A stretch of DNA of 64,000 nucleotides from assembly GCF_949987535.1 (NCBI RefSeq), contig NC_080080.1, positions 62,711,006 through 62,775,005 of the forward strand, in the 5' to 3' direction. Source of the DNA: Balaenoptera acutorostrata. Lineage: Eukaryota > Chordata > Mammalia > Artiodactyla > Balaenopteridae. Numbering within the stretch: position 1 is the stretch's first letter; the number at the start of each line of letters is the position of its first letter. Below, one piece after another: positions 1-11,360 of this stretch. A program made the position numbers and the translations under genes. Under the pieces are notes generated by a model, which was not told the DNA's origin, ran no database searches, and worked only from the letters and a program-made list of their open reading frames with translations.

Positions 1-420
1 TATACATATGATATACTAAGTTTTGAACGGAACATTTTATGTATCTGTCAGGAATATTTTTAATTATATGTATTGTTTTAATAAAAGTAATGGTGTTAAG
101 CTTTGTAATATCTCAGTAGATTTATTTTAAGGACACTAGAAATTATTATCACATTTAGCCTTAAAAATACTGTGCTGTGAGATTAATCATTTCAAATTTG
201 TTATATTTTAGTGGCTGGATTGTAAATCAGGAATGCCAATTTTTATGTGCTCTTCTTAACATTAGAATATTTAATAGAAAGCACTTTTTAACATTAGAAA
301 ATTGTAGCATTATGTATCACTTATTTCTGGGATCTCCACCAGGCAAACATAAATAATTCTGAGAATTTAGTTTTTACTATAGGTATTTGTTCCCTGGAAC
401 ATTGCTATAAACAAAAGAGA
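1..420. other. Unannotated AT-rich DNA
   Basis: AT-rich sequence without any open frame of note. I see no recognisable repeat, exon or RNA gene here. Confidence 0.5.
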
Positions 421-835
421 TTATAGAGATTTTTTTTCTATAGTGTTTGTGTAGGGAGTCAAACATGGAGTGTCTTCCCTTAGAAATGTCTGCTTTGCCT
501 CTTCATACTCACACATTTGAAACACACACTCACTCCTGCATGTAAAAGACCATATAGAGAGGCCCTGAGAGAACGGAGAGAAGAAAAAGGGCTCAGCTGA
601 ACTCAACCTTCCATTGGCCTTTGCCAAAACATGGCCATCTTGGTCCCTTAGTCCAGTCATCAACTGAAACCCTCAAGTGATCCAAACTGATGCTACATGA
701 AATAGAACACTCTCCCATCCTAGCTCTTTCAAATCATTAATGGCCCAGATTATGAGCATATTAAAATGATTGATATTGTTTCAAGCCACTAAACTTTGGG
801 TTGGTTTCTTAAGCATCAATAGATAAATGGAAAAC
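421..835 (+). mobile_element. Ancient MaLR/ERVL-type LTR relic
   Basis: The 3' part resembles the end of MaLR-class LTRs (MLT1-like): 'TTTCAAGCCACTAAACTTTG' at about 782, then a degraded 'agcaatagataa' motif near 815. The upstream part keeps the scrambled 'gaggccctgagagaac' and 'ccatcttgg' blocks of that family. No internal retroviral genes flank it, so it is probably a solo LTR. The left edge is uncertain because similarity fades before about 500. The family is assigned by eye; another ERVL LTR is possible. Confidence 0.55.
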
Positions 836-2079
836 TACCTTTCAGACTGTATTAAAATACTGATTATATAAAATATAGTTTCTATATATTTACAAATAAT
901 CTTTTCCTTTAAAAATCTATTTATTTATTCAATAAAAAACAAAAGAGCACTTTAGTTCCTTTTTCTGTGTTCTCATATGATTTTGTATATCTTCCATCAC
1001 AGAGTTTTGTTCTGTTTTGGTTTTTTAAAACACTGTATTTCAGTTATGGGTTTATGTGTCTTGTTTCTTTCTCAGAGAACAGCCAAAAAACACACAATAC
1101 ATGTATAAAACAATAGTTTTGAAGACACTAAACATTAAACAATAAAATCATTGAAAGACAGGAGAAAAATGAAGTGACCCCAGGATTTCCCCTCCACAAG
1201 TTGAGGAGTTGAGAGTCAGATCAAGCATCTGGCATTCACAGGAGAAAGTACTGGAGAGGAGAGAGAGGTACAAAGAGGGAGAGAATTCTGTATATCCACA
1301 GAAGGTCCAGCTGGAGTATTCAGCTGAGTAATGATCATATGAGAGAGTTAACTGAGGCCAGGGGAAAAAAAAACTTGAAAGGGTTAAAGGTAACAGGGTG
1401 CAGCCCTCCCATAGGTCTGAACAGTACCTTGCTTATCAACCAGACTAGAAAGGGGTACTGGGTAGAATTCACAGAAATGTCTTGCTTAAGAGTAAGGAAT
1501 AACTAGCCCTCGACTAAGCACTTCTCCAGTACCACATAACACATCTTAAAAACAAGATGTGAAATGATCAAACCATTTCTACGTTGCTTAACCACATCTG
1601 AGAACAAAACTCAAGAACCCTTATAGAAATACAAAACTATCCAGCACCCAACTAGGTAAAATTCACAAAGTCTGAGACAGCCAATAATTTTATTTTTATT
1701 GCTTGCAAAGAAACAAGAAAATACAACTGTAATGAGAAAAAGCCATCAATCAAAATGAACCTTAAATTGACACAGATGTTAGAATTAGCAGAGGATATTA
1801 AAATAATTAAAACGAATTCCACATGCTCAAAATATGAAGTAGAGATATGCAACTTCTATATTTTTAAAAGACTTAAATCAAACTTCTTGACATGAAAACT
1901 ACAACATGGGAGATAAAAATACACTGGATAGAACTGACAGAAGATTAGATAGAAGAAATTACGCTTTCATAATTAATTTGCTTCACATATCTACTGACAA
2001 ATAGTTGGGGGAAAAACTTAATAGAACATGTGTTTAGAGTTAATAGGAAAGAGTAAGGAAGAGAAATAATATTTTTCTG
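836..2079. other. Unannotated AT-rich DNA
   Basis: I see no convincing gene or repeat. Short open frames on the minus strand (for example 1652-1852) have low-complexity composition and no family resemblance. Confidence 0.4.
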
Positions 2080-2290
2080 TAGTTGCACAGTAACCTAGGC
2101 AGCTTGCACACACCTTATTTTATTCTCACAATATAATAATCCTCACAACAATAACAATCTCATTTGATTCTCATAGTAACATTATCCTTATTTTCAAAAT
2201 GAGAAAAATGAAGCTCAGAGAACTTCAGGAAATTGTGGAATATTACAGTGCTGGAGATGGTAAAAGCCAACGTTTGATTCCATGTCTTTC
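2080..2290 (-). repeat. MIR SINE relic
   Basis: The plus strand reads as a degraded reverse-complement MIR: 'cttattttattctcacaat', then 'ttgattctcatagtaac', 'attttcaaaatgagaaaa', 'gaagctcagagaacttcagg' and 'gattccatgtctttctgg'. These follow the usual order for the MIR core and 5' end read backwards. Strongly diverged, as expected of a mammalian-wide repeat. Confidence 0.65.
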
Positions 2291-2434
2291 TGGGGCTTTC
2301 ATGCCAGACTTCCTTTGGTTTATTTCTTTGACCTCCTGAACATCAATTTCCTGGAACAAAATGATGGTTCTATTTTCCACCATCCTATCCACATCACAAT
2401 CGGCAAGAAAGAGGAAAATAGGAAGAGGAGACAT

Positions 2435-2977
2435 TTACCTTCCTGTGTAGGACATTCCCACAGGAATGTGTTCCCTTTCCTCCACATCTTCACCAACATG
2501 TTATGTCATTTCTTATTTTTTTTTTATAATAACTATACTAACAGGTGTGAGGTGATATCTCATTGTGGTTTTAATTTTCATTTCCCTGATAATTAGTAAT
2601 ATTGAGAATCTTTTCATGTACCTGTGGGCCATTTGTATTTCTTCTTTAGAAAAAATGTCTATTCAGAGTTTCTGCCAAATGTTAAATTGGATTGTTTGGG
2701 TTTTTATTGCTATTGAGTTGTGTGTGCTCTTTATATATTTTTAATATTACCCCGTTAACAGATATATGATTTGTATTTTCTCCCATTCAGTAGGTTGCCT
2801 TTTCATTTTGTTGATGGTTTTCTCTGTTGTGCAGAAGCTCTCTAGTTTGATACAGTTCCACTTACTTATTTTTTCTTCTGTTGCCCTGGCTTTTGATGTC
2901 AAAATGATCACATATTTTACTTTCATTCTTTTCTTTTCCCCTGTCTTTTTTTTTGGATTATTAAAATAATTATGCAC
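2435..2977 (-). pseudogene. Old 5'-truncated L1: ORF2 C-terminal remnant
   Basis: The minus strand encodes an L1 ORF2 C-terminal fragment. A 76-codon open stretch (2977 down to 2747) contains 'KISKWNCIKLESFCTTEKT' and 'QPTEWEKI', which correspond to residues just upstream of the Cys-rich end in copy 2 ('[18 protein letters not shown]'). Further left, the plus strand carries 'ggtgtgaggtgatatctcat' and 'tttccctgataattagtaat', the usual reverse-complement L1 3' ORF2 landmarks. It is far more diverged than the sense L1 copies, so it is an older (L1MA-like or earlier) insertion. It abuts the antisense L1 segment at 2905-3336, and whether they are one element is unclear. Confidence 0.75.
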
Positions 2978-3336
2978 CGGTCCTTGTATTATTTATATTT
3001 ACCCATGTAATATCACTTTCTGGTTTTCTTTATTTTTTTCTTGCTTTCTCATGTTTTCATCTGCTCACATTCTTTCAGTTTTAGTGAAAAACTTAAGTGA
3101 TTTCTTTGTTTTTCCTGTTTTCATTTGTTTGTCTTAATGTGGGCCTGCCAGCAATATCTTCACTCAGTTTTTATTTATCTGAAACTATCTTTATTTCAAT
3201 ATCATTTTAGAAGAATACATGTTTCTGAATATAGAAATCTAGATTGACATTTATTTACTTCAGTAGTTTACAGTTGACTCTCTTCTGGCTTCCATATTTT
3301 CTGTGAAGGATTAGATGAAATGAAAATGATATGTTC
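2905..3336 (-). mobile_element. Ancient antisense L1M/HAL1-type segment, left half
   Basis: The plus strand follows the familiar reverse-complement ancient L1 pattern: 'cttttagaagaatacatgtttctgaatatagaaatctagattgaca', then 'cttctggcttccatattttctg' (quoted in part). This is the 'gaatatagaattctgggttgaca ... cttctggcttgcattgtttctg' block of old L1 families. The element is interrupted by copy 1 and appears to resume after 10659. Confidence 0.6.
3322..3336. repeat. Possible decayed target-site duplication, left
   Basis: GAAAATGATATGTTC here against AGAACTGATTTGCCC at 10645-10659: 9 of 15 positions agree, with 'TGAT[A/T]TG' shared and two C/T differences. This is compatible with an aged L1 TSD but is not proof. 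Confidence 0.35.
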
Positions 3337-5534
3337 GGGGGACCTTCAGGATGGTGGAGAAGTATGAGGTGGAGATCACCTTCCTTCCCACAAATACATC
3401 AAAAATACAACTACGTGTGGAACAACTCCTACAGAACACCTACTGAACACTAGCAGAAGACCTCAGACTTCCCAAAAGGCAAGAAACTCCCTGTGTACCT
3501 GGGTAGGGCAAAAGGAAAAAGAAAAAACAGAGACAAAAGAATAAGGATGGGACCTGTACCTCTGAGAGGGAGCTGTGAAGGAGGAAAAGTTTCCTCACAC
3601 TAGGAAGCCCCTTCACTGGTGGGGAAGAAGGGTGGGGGGGGAGAAGCTTCAGAGCCACGGAGGAGAGCATAGCAACAGGGGTGCAGAGGGCAAAGTGGAG
3701 AGTTTCCCGCACAGAGGATCGGTGCCGACCAGCACTCACCAGCCCGAGAGGCTTGTCTGCTTACCTGCCCGGGTGGCCGGGGGCTGGGAGCTGAGGCTCG
3801 GGGTTCAGAGTTCAGATCCCCGGGAGAGGACTGGGGTTGGCTGCGTGAACACAGCCTGAAGGAGGCTAGTGTGCCACAGCTAACATGGAGGGAGTCCGGG
3901 AAAATGTCTAGAACCGCCTAAGAGGCAAGAGACCATTGTTTCGGGGTGTGAGAGGAGAGGGGATTCAGAGCACCACCTAAACGAGCTCCAGAGACAGGCA
4001 CGAGCCACAGCTATCAGTGCAGACACCAGAGACAGGCATGAAAAGCTAAGGCTGCTGCTGCAGCCACAAAGAAGCCTGTGTGCAAGCACAGGTCACTATC
4101 CACACCTCCCCTCCCAGGAGCCTATGCAGCCCGCCACTGCCAGGGAACCGTGATCCAGGGACAACTTCCCTGGGAGAACAAAAGGCGTGCCTCAGGCTGT
4201 TGCAATGTCATGCTGGCCTCTGCCTCCTCACCTGTCATTCTGTACCCCTCCCTCCCCCCAGCCTGAGTGAGCCAGAGCCCCCTAATCAGCTGCTCCTTTA
4301 ACCCCGCCCTGTCAGGGCAGGGAACAGACACGCTCAGGTGACTTACATGTAGAGAAGAAGCCAAACCCAAATCTGAACCCCAAGAGCTGTGTGAACAAAG
4401 AAGAGAAAGGGAAGTATCTCTGTGCAGCCTCAGGAGCAGCAGATTAAATCTCCACAATCAACTTAATGTAGCCTGCATCTGTAGAATACCTGAACAGACA
4501 ATGAATCATCCCAAAATTGAGGTGATAGACTTTGGGAGCAACTGTAGACTTGGGGTTTGTTTTCTGCAACTAATTTGTTTCTGGTTTTATGTTTATCTTA
4601 GTTTAATATTTAGACCTTATTATCATTGGTAGATTTGTTCAATGATTTGGTTGCTCTCTTCCTTTTTTAAAAATATATATATATATATTTTTTTTTTTCT
4701 TTTTCTCTTTTTGTGAGTGTGTATGTGTATGCTTCCTTGTGTGATTTTGCCTGTATACATTTGCTTTTACCATTTGTCCTGGGTTCTGTGTGTCCATTTT
4801 TGTTTGTTTGTTTGTTTGTTTTTGATTTTGCTTTTTGTTTTTTTTACTATAGTTTTAGGTGCTTATTATCATTGCTGGATTTGTTTCTTGGTTTGGTTGC
4901 TCTCTTCTTTCTTTTTTAATTACTTTTTAATTTTTTATTTTTAATAATTTTTAAAATTTTATTTTAATAACTTTATTTATTTTATTTATTTATATTTTTT
5001 CTTTCTTTCTTTTTTTAATCTACCTTTTCTTCTGAGCCAGGTGGCTGAAAGGGTCTTGGTGCTCCGGCTGGGGGTCAGGCCTGAGCCTCTTAGGTGGGAG
5101 AGCCAATTACAGGACATTGGTCCATCAGAGACCTCCTGACCCCTCATAATATCAAATGGCAGAAGCACTCCTAGAGATCTCCATCTCAACACTAAGACAC
5201 AGCTCCACTTAAAGACCAGCAAGCTACAGTGCTGGACAACCCATGCCAAACAACTAGCAAGACAGGAACACAACCTCACCCATTAGATAGAGGCTGCCTA
5301 AAATCATAGTAAGTTCAGAGGCACCCCAAATCACACCACCAGATGTGGCCCTGCCCACCAGAAAGATAAGATCCAGCCTCATCCACCAGAACACAGAAAC
5401 CAGTCCCCTCCACCAGGAAGCCTACACAACCCACTGAACCCACCTTACCCACTGGGGGCAGACACCAAAAACAACATGAACTACAAACATGTAGCCTGCG
5501 AAAAGGAGACCTCAAACGCAGTAAGTTAAGCAAA
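3337..5534 (+). promoter_or_regulatory. L1 copy 1 5' UTR (decayed internal promoter)
   Basis: Homologous to the copy 2 5' UTR, but most CpGs have become TG/CA; for example 'GGCTCGGCGCCGAGCAGCAC' in copy 2 reads 'ggatcggtgccgaccagcac' here. The YY1-type motif at the start is degraded ('caggatggtgg'). Between about 4540 and 5030 it holds a T-rich expansion, absent or shorter in copy 2, with a direct duplication: 'CTTATTATCATTG' plus 'GGTTGCTCTCTTC' occurs near 4616-4661 and again near 4861-4906. The last 500 bp are the leader shared by all three L1 copies. Confidence 0.8.
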
Positions 5535-6415
5535 ATGAGAAGACAGAGAATTAAACAGCAGATAAAAGAGCAAAGAAAAAACTCACCAGACCAAACAAAT
5601 GAAGAGGAAATAGGCAGTCTACCTGAAAAAGAATTCAGAGGAAAGATAGTAAAGATGATCCAGAATCTTGGAAATAGAATGCAGAAAATATAAGAAACGA
5701 TTAACAAGGAACTAGAAGAACTAAAGGGCAAATAAACAATGATGAACAACACAATAAATGAAATTAAAAATTCTCTAGAGGGAATCAATAACAGAATAAC
5801 TGAGGCAGAAGACCAGATAAGTGACCTGGAAGATAAAACAGTAGAAATAACTACTGCAGAGCAGCATAAAGAAAAAAGAATGAAAAGAATTCAGGACAGT
5901 CTCAGAGACTTCTGGGTCAACTTTAAACACACAAACATCTGAATTATAAAGGTCCCAGAAGAAGAAGAGAAAAAGAAAGAGACTGAGAAAATGTTGAAGA
6001 GATTATAGTTGAAAACTTCCCTAATATGGAAAAGGAAATAGTCACTCAAGTCCAGGAAGTGCAGAGTCCCACAGGATAAATCTAAGGAAAAATATGCCAA
6101 GACACATATTAATCAAACTATCAAAAATTAAATACAAAGAAAAAATATTAAAAGCAGCAAGGGAAAAGCAACAAATAATATACAAGGGAATCCCCATAAA
6201 GTTAACAGCTGATTTCTCGCAGAAACTTTGCGAGCCAGAGGGTGTGGCAGACATATTTAAACTGATGAAAGGGAAAAACTTAAAACCAAGATTACTCTAC
6301 CCAGCAAGGATCTCAGATTCGATGGAGAAATTAAAACCCTTACAGACAAGCAAAAGTTAAGACAATTCAGCATACCAAACCAGCTTTACAAGAAATGCTA
6401 AAAGAAATTCTCTAA
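5535..6415 (+). pseudogene. L1 copy 1 ORF1 pseudogene
   Basis: Aligns codon by codon with the open ORF1 of copy 2, from ATGAGAAGACAG to the terminal 'GAAATTCTCTAA'. ORF1p is the trimeric RNA-binding chaperone of the L1 particle. Here the frame stops after about 50 codons ('aaaatataag' where copy 2 has 'aaaatgcaag'). It reopens at 5739-5942 (coiled-coil part, 'GINNRITEAEDQISDLEDK') and stops again ('aacatctgaatt'). It reopens at 6094-6360 with the RNA-binding and C-terminal part ('[18 protein letters not shown]', 'RLLYPARIS'). Non-functional. Confidence 0.88.
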
Positions 6416-6473
6416 GCAGGAAACACAAGAGAAGGAAAAGCCCTAAATTAACAAACCCAAAACAAATAAGAAA

Positions 6474-9400
6474 ATGGAACATGCATATCGATAATTACCT
6501 TAAATGTAAATGGATTAAGTGCTCCAACCAAAAGACATAGACTTGCTGAATGGACACAAAAACAAAACCTATATAGATGCTGTCTACAAGAGACCCACTT
6601 CAGACCTAGGGACACATACAGACTGAAAGTGAGGGGATGGAAAAAGATATTCCATGCAAATGGAAATCAAAAGAAAGCTGGAGTAGCAATTCTCATATCA
6701 GACAAAATAGACTTTAAACTAAAGACTATTACAAGAGACAAAGAAGGACACTACATAATGATCAAGGGATCAATCCAAGAAGAAGACATAACAATTGTAA
6801 ATATTTATGCACCCAACATAGGAGCACCTCAGTACATAAGGCAAATGCTAACAGCCATAAAAGGGGAAATCGACAGCAACACAATCATAGTAGGGGACTT
6901 TAACACCCCACTTTCACCAATGGACAGATCATCCAAAATCAAAATAAATAAGGAAACACAGCTTTAAATGATGCATTAAACAAGATGGACTTAATTGATA
7001 TTTATAGGACATTCCATCCAAAAAAAAAACAAAATATACTTTCTTCTCAAGTAATCATAGAACTTCTTCAGGACAGATCATATCTTGCATCACGAATCAA
7101 GCCTTGGTAAATTTAACAAAATTGAAATTGTATCAAGTATCTTTTCTTACCACAACGCTATGACACTACATATCAATTACATTACAAAATCTGTAAAAAC
7201 TATAGACACATGGAGGCTAAACAATACACTACTAAATAACCAAAAGATCACTGAAGAAATCAAAGAGGATATCAAAAAATACCTAGAAATAAATGAAAAT
7301 GAAAACACAACAACCCAAATCTTATGGGATACAACAACAGCAGTTCTAAGAGGGAAGTTTATAGCAATACAGTCCTACCTCAAGAAACAAGAAACAGCAC
7401 AAATAAACAACCTAACCTTACACCTAAAGCAATAAGAGAAAGAAGGACAAAAAATCCCCAAAGTTAGCAGAAGGAATGAAATCATAAATATCAGATCAGA
7501 AATAAATGAAAAAGAAATGAAGGAAAGGATAGCAAAGATCAATAAACCTAAAAGCTGGTTCTTTGAGAAGATAAAAAAAATTGATAAAACATTAGCCACA
7601 CTCATCAAGAAAAAAGGGCAAAGACTCAAATCAATAGAATTAGAAATGAAAAAGCAGAAGTAGCAACTGACACTGCAGAAATACAAAGGATCATGTGAGA
7701 TTACTACAAGCAGCTATATGCCAATAAAATGGACAATCTGGAAGAAATGGACAAATTCTTAAAATAGCACAACCTTCCAAAATTGAACCAGGAAGAAATA
7801 GAAAATATAAACAGACAAATCCCAAGCACTGAAATTGAAACTGTGATTAAAGATTTTCCAACAAACAAAAGCCTAGGACCACATGGTCTCACAGGCAAAT
7901 TCTATCAAATATTTAGAGAAGAGCTAACACCTATCCTTCTCAAACTCTTCCAAAGTATAGCAGAGGGAGGACCACTCCCAAACTCATTCGACGAGGCCAC
8001 CATCACCCTGCTAACAAAACCAGACAAAGATGTCACAAAGAAAGAAAACTACAGGCCAATATCACTGATGAACATAGATGCAAAAATCCTCAACAAAATA
8101 CTAGCAAACAGAATCCAACAGAAAATTAAAAGCATCATACACCATGATCAAGTGGGGTTTATTCCAGCAAAACAATGATTCTTCAATATATGCAAATCAA
8201 TCAACGTGATAAACCATATTAACAAATTGAAGGAGAAAAACCATATGGTCAACTCAATAGATGCAGAAAAAGCTTTTGACAAAATTCAACACCCATTTAT
8301 GATAAAAGCCCTCCAGAAATAAGGCATAGAGGGAGATTACCTCAACATAATAAAGGCCATGTATGACAAACCCACAGCCAACATCATCCTCAGTGGTGAA
8401 ACATTGAAACCATTTCCACTAAGATCAGGAACAAGACAAGGTTCCCCACTCTTACCACTATTATTCAACATAGTTTTGGAAGTTTTAGTCACAGCAATCA
8501 AAGAAAAATAAATAAAAGGAATCCATATCGGAAAAGAAGTAAATCTGTCACTGTTCGCAGATGACCTGCTACTATGCATAGAGAATCCTAAAGATGCTAC
8601 TAGAGAACTATTAGAGCTAATCAATGAATTTGGTAAAGTAACAAGATACAAAATTAATGCACAGAAATCTCTTGCATTCCTATACACTAATAATGAAAAA
8701 TCTGAAAGAGAATTTAAGGAAACACTCCCAGTTACCATGGCAACAAAAAGAATAAAATACCTAGGAATAAACCTACCTAAGGAAACAAAAGACCTGTATG
8801 CAGAAAACTACAAGACACTGATGAAAGAAATTAAAGATGATTCAAATAGATGGAGAGATATACCATGTTCTTGGATTGGAAGAATCAACATTGTGAAAAT
8901 GACTATACTACCCAAAGCACTCTACAGATTCAATGCAATCCCTATCAAACTACCAATGGCATTTTTCACAGAACTAGAATAAAAAATTTCACAATTTGTA
9001 GGGAAACACAAAAGATCCTGAATAACCAAAGCACTCTTGAGAAAGAAAAATGGAGCTGGAGGAATCAGGCTCCCTGACTTCAGACTATACTACAAAGCTA
9101 GAGTATTGAAGACTGTATGTTACCTGCACAAAAACAGAGATGTAGATTAATGGAACAGGATAGAAAGCCCAGAGATAAACCCACACACATATGGTCACCT
9201 TATCTTTGATAAAGAAGACAAGAATATACAATGGAGAAAAGACAGTCTCTTCAATAAGTGGTGCTGGGAAAACTGGACAGCTACATGGAAAAGAATGAAA
9301 TTAGAACACTCCCCAACACCATTCGTAAAAATAAACTCAAAGTGGATTAAAGACCTAAATGTAAGGACAGACACTATAAAACTCTTAGAGGAAAACATAG

Positions 9401-10278
9401 GCAGAACACTCTATGACATAAATCAAAGCAAGATCGTTTTTGACCCTCTTCCTAGAGAAATGGAAATAAAAACAAAAATAAACAAATGGGACCTAATGAA
9501 ACTTAAAAGCTTTTTGCACAACCAAGGAAACCTTAAACAAGCCAAAAAGACAACCCTGAGAATGGGAGGAAATATTTGCAAACGAAGCAACTAACAAAGC
9601 ATTAATTTCCAAATTACACATGTACCTCTTGCAGCTCAATATCCAAAAAACAAACAACCCAATCTAAAAATGGGCAGAAGTCCTAAGTAGACATTTCTCC
9701 AGAGAAGGCATACAGATTGCCAGCAAACACATGAAAGGATGCTCAACATCACTAATCATTAGAGAAATGCAAATCAAAACTACAATTTGGTATCACCTCA
9801 CACTGGTCAGAATTGCCATCATCAAAAAATCTACAAACAATAAATGCTGGAGAGGGTGTGGAGAAAAGGGAACCCTCTTGCACTGTTGATGGGAATGTAA
9901 ATTGATACAGCCACTATGGAGAACAGTATGGAGGTCCCCAAAAAACTAAAAATAGAACTACCATATGACCCAGCAGTCCCACTACTGGGCATATGCCCTG
10001 AGAAAACCATAATTCAAGAAGAGACAGGTACCACAATATTCATTGTAGCACTATTTACAATAGCCAGGGCATGGAAGCAATCTAAGTGTACATGGACAGA
10101 TGAATGGATAAAGAAGAAGTGGCACATACATACAATGGAATATTACTTAGCCATAAAAAGAAGCTAAATTGAGTTATTTTTAGTGAGGTGAATAGACCTA
10201 GAGACTGTCATACAGAGTGAAGTAAGTCAGAAAGAGAAAAACAAATACTGTTTGCTAACACATATATATGGAAGCTAA
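6474..10278 (+). pseudogene. L1 copy 1 ORF2 pseudogene
   Basis: Remnant of the endonuclease/reverse transcriptase ORF. Compared with copy 2, a 7-bp deletion directly follows the ATG and shifts the frame. Endonuclease motifs survive at 6629-6967 ('[16 protein letters not shown]'). A 1-bp deletion near 7610 shifts the frame again, followed by stops near 7433, 7765, 8176, 8320, 8508 and 8980. Reverse transcriptase blocks are still readable ('[20 protein letters not shown]' at about 8050, '[12 protein letters not shown]' at about 8557-8592), as is the tail ('ELPYDPAVPLLGI' at about 9958). It ends at TAA 10276-10278 followed by a 14-A run. Codons corresponding to both premature stops of copy 2 are sense codons here (AAG and TGG). 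Confidence 0.9.
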
Positions 10279-10645
10279 AAAAAAAAAAAAGGAAGGTTTT
10301 GAAGAACCTAAGGGCAGGACAGGAATAAAGACACAGACGTGAAGAATGGACTTGAAGATACAGGGAGGGGGAAGGGTTAGCTGGGACGAAGTGAGATAGT
10401 GGCATGGACATATATACACTACCAAATGTAAAATAGATAGCTAGTGGGAAGCAGCCTCATAGCACAGGGAGATCAGCTTGGTGCTTTGTGACCACCTAGA
10501 GGGGTGGGATAGGGAGCAGGTGAAGGAGATGCAAGAGGCTGGGTTTGTAGGGTTATATGTATACATATAGCTGATTCACTTTTTTATACAGCAGAAACTA
10601 ACACACCATTGTAAAGCAATTATACTCCAATAAACATGTTAAAAA
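10279..10645 (+). other. L1 copy 1 3' UTR
   Basis: Matches the copy 2 3' UTR in order: an A-run just after the stop, a G-rich block ('gggaggggga'), 'gacatatatacactaccaaa', 'AGCACAGGGAGATCAGCT', then 'ACCTAGAGGGGTGGGAT' and AATAAA at 10629-10634. The G-rich tract that forms seven G-runs in copy 2 is reduced to three here. The tail is only a short A-run. Confidence 0.85.
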
Positions 10646-11360
10646 GAACTGATTTGCCCTTTTTTTTTTTCTTCTCTAGCTCTTTTAATGTTTTATTTTT
10701 CTTTTTGGTTTTTATTAGTTAGACTATAATGGTCCTAGATTGAATTTCCTTTGTGCTTATCCTTCTTGGACTTTTCTGAATTTCTTAAACTATAAGTTGA
10801 GGTATTTAAACTGTTTTAGAAATTTCTTGGCTTTTATCTGCTTCATTCACATTTTCCTTCCTTTCTGAGCCTCCAAATAATATTTTGGATATTTAGACTC
10901 TATTCCACAAGTTCCCTATCATTTGTTTTTTCCCATGATTTTTTCTGTCTATGCTTCAAAATTAATTTTCTGTTGATATGTATTACAGTTCACTGATCTT
11001 GTTTTGTTTTCATACAATCTACTGATAAACCCAACAAATAGTCTTAATTTCAGTTATTGTATTTTTCAGTTCATGAATTTAAATTCATTTTTTAATATTT
11101 ATTCTCATTCTATTTTGCAATTCTCCATGTTTTTGTCTATCTTTTCTACCTTTACCTCTAGGTATTTTTTTTTAACATAATCATAATTTAAAGTCATTTG
11201 TGTTAACTACAGCATCTAGGTCACCTACTGTTATGCTTTAATGTCTATTTTACACCCTTGTTTATCAGTTCAATTTTCCTGTTTTTTTAAAATGTCTCAT
11301 AACATTAAATTTAGTGACAGATATTTTCTATTAAAATGTTCATTGGCTGGAAGTAATTTT
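10646..11360 (-). mobile_element. Ancient antisense L1M/HAL1-type segment, right half
   Basis: Resumes the antisense ancient L1 broken by copy 1. The block 'ttggtttttattagttagactataatggtcctag' (quoted in part), 'tttcctttgtgcttatcctt' and 'cttggacttttctgaatttc' follows the order in which the 'ttctggcttgcattgtttctg' block is normally continued in old L1 families. Later pieces ('ttcagttattgtatttttcag', in part) fit the same family more weakly. The right edge is uncertain. Confidence 0.55.

Larger units (their letters stand above)
3337..10645 (+). mobile_element. L1 copy 1: near-full-length, decayed LINE-1
   Basis: About 7.3 kb, colinear with copy 2 (50733-57779) from its first bases ('GGTGGAGATCACC', 'GGAACAACTCCTACAGAACA') to its last ('ccaataaacatgtt'). 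It has a 5' UTR, ORF1 and ORF2 remnants and a 3' UTR with the AATAAA signal at 10629. Many substitutions, CpG losses, in-frame stops and at least two frameshifts show that it is dead and older than copy 2. It lies inside an older antisense L1. Confidence 0.93.

Noticed and set aside
5315..5788. 157-codon minus-strand open frame across the L1 copy 1 leader and ORF1
   Set aside because: Antisense shadow of the L1 ORF1 region; similar antisense frames appear in copy 2 (52653-53015).
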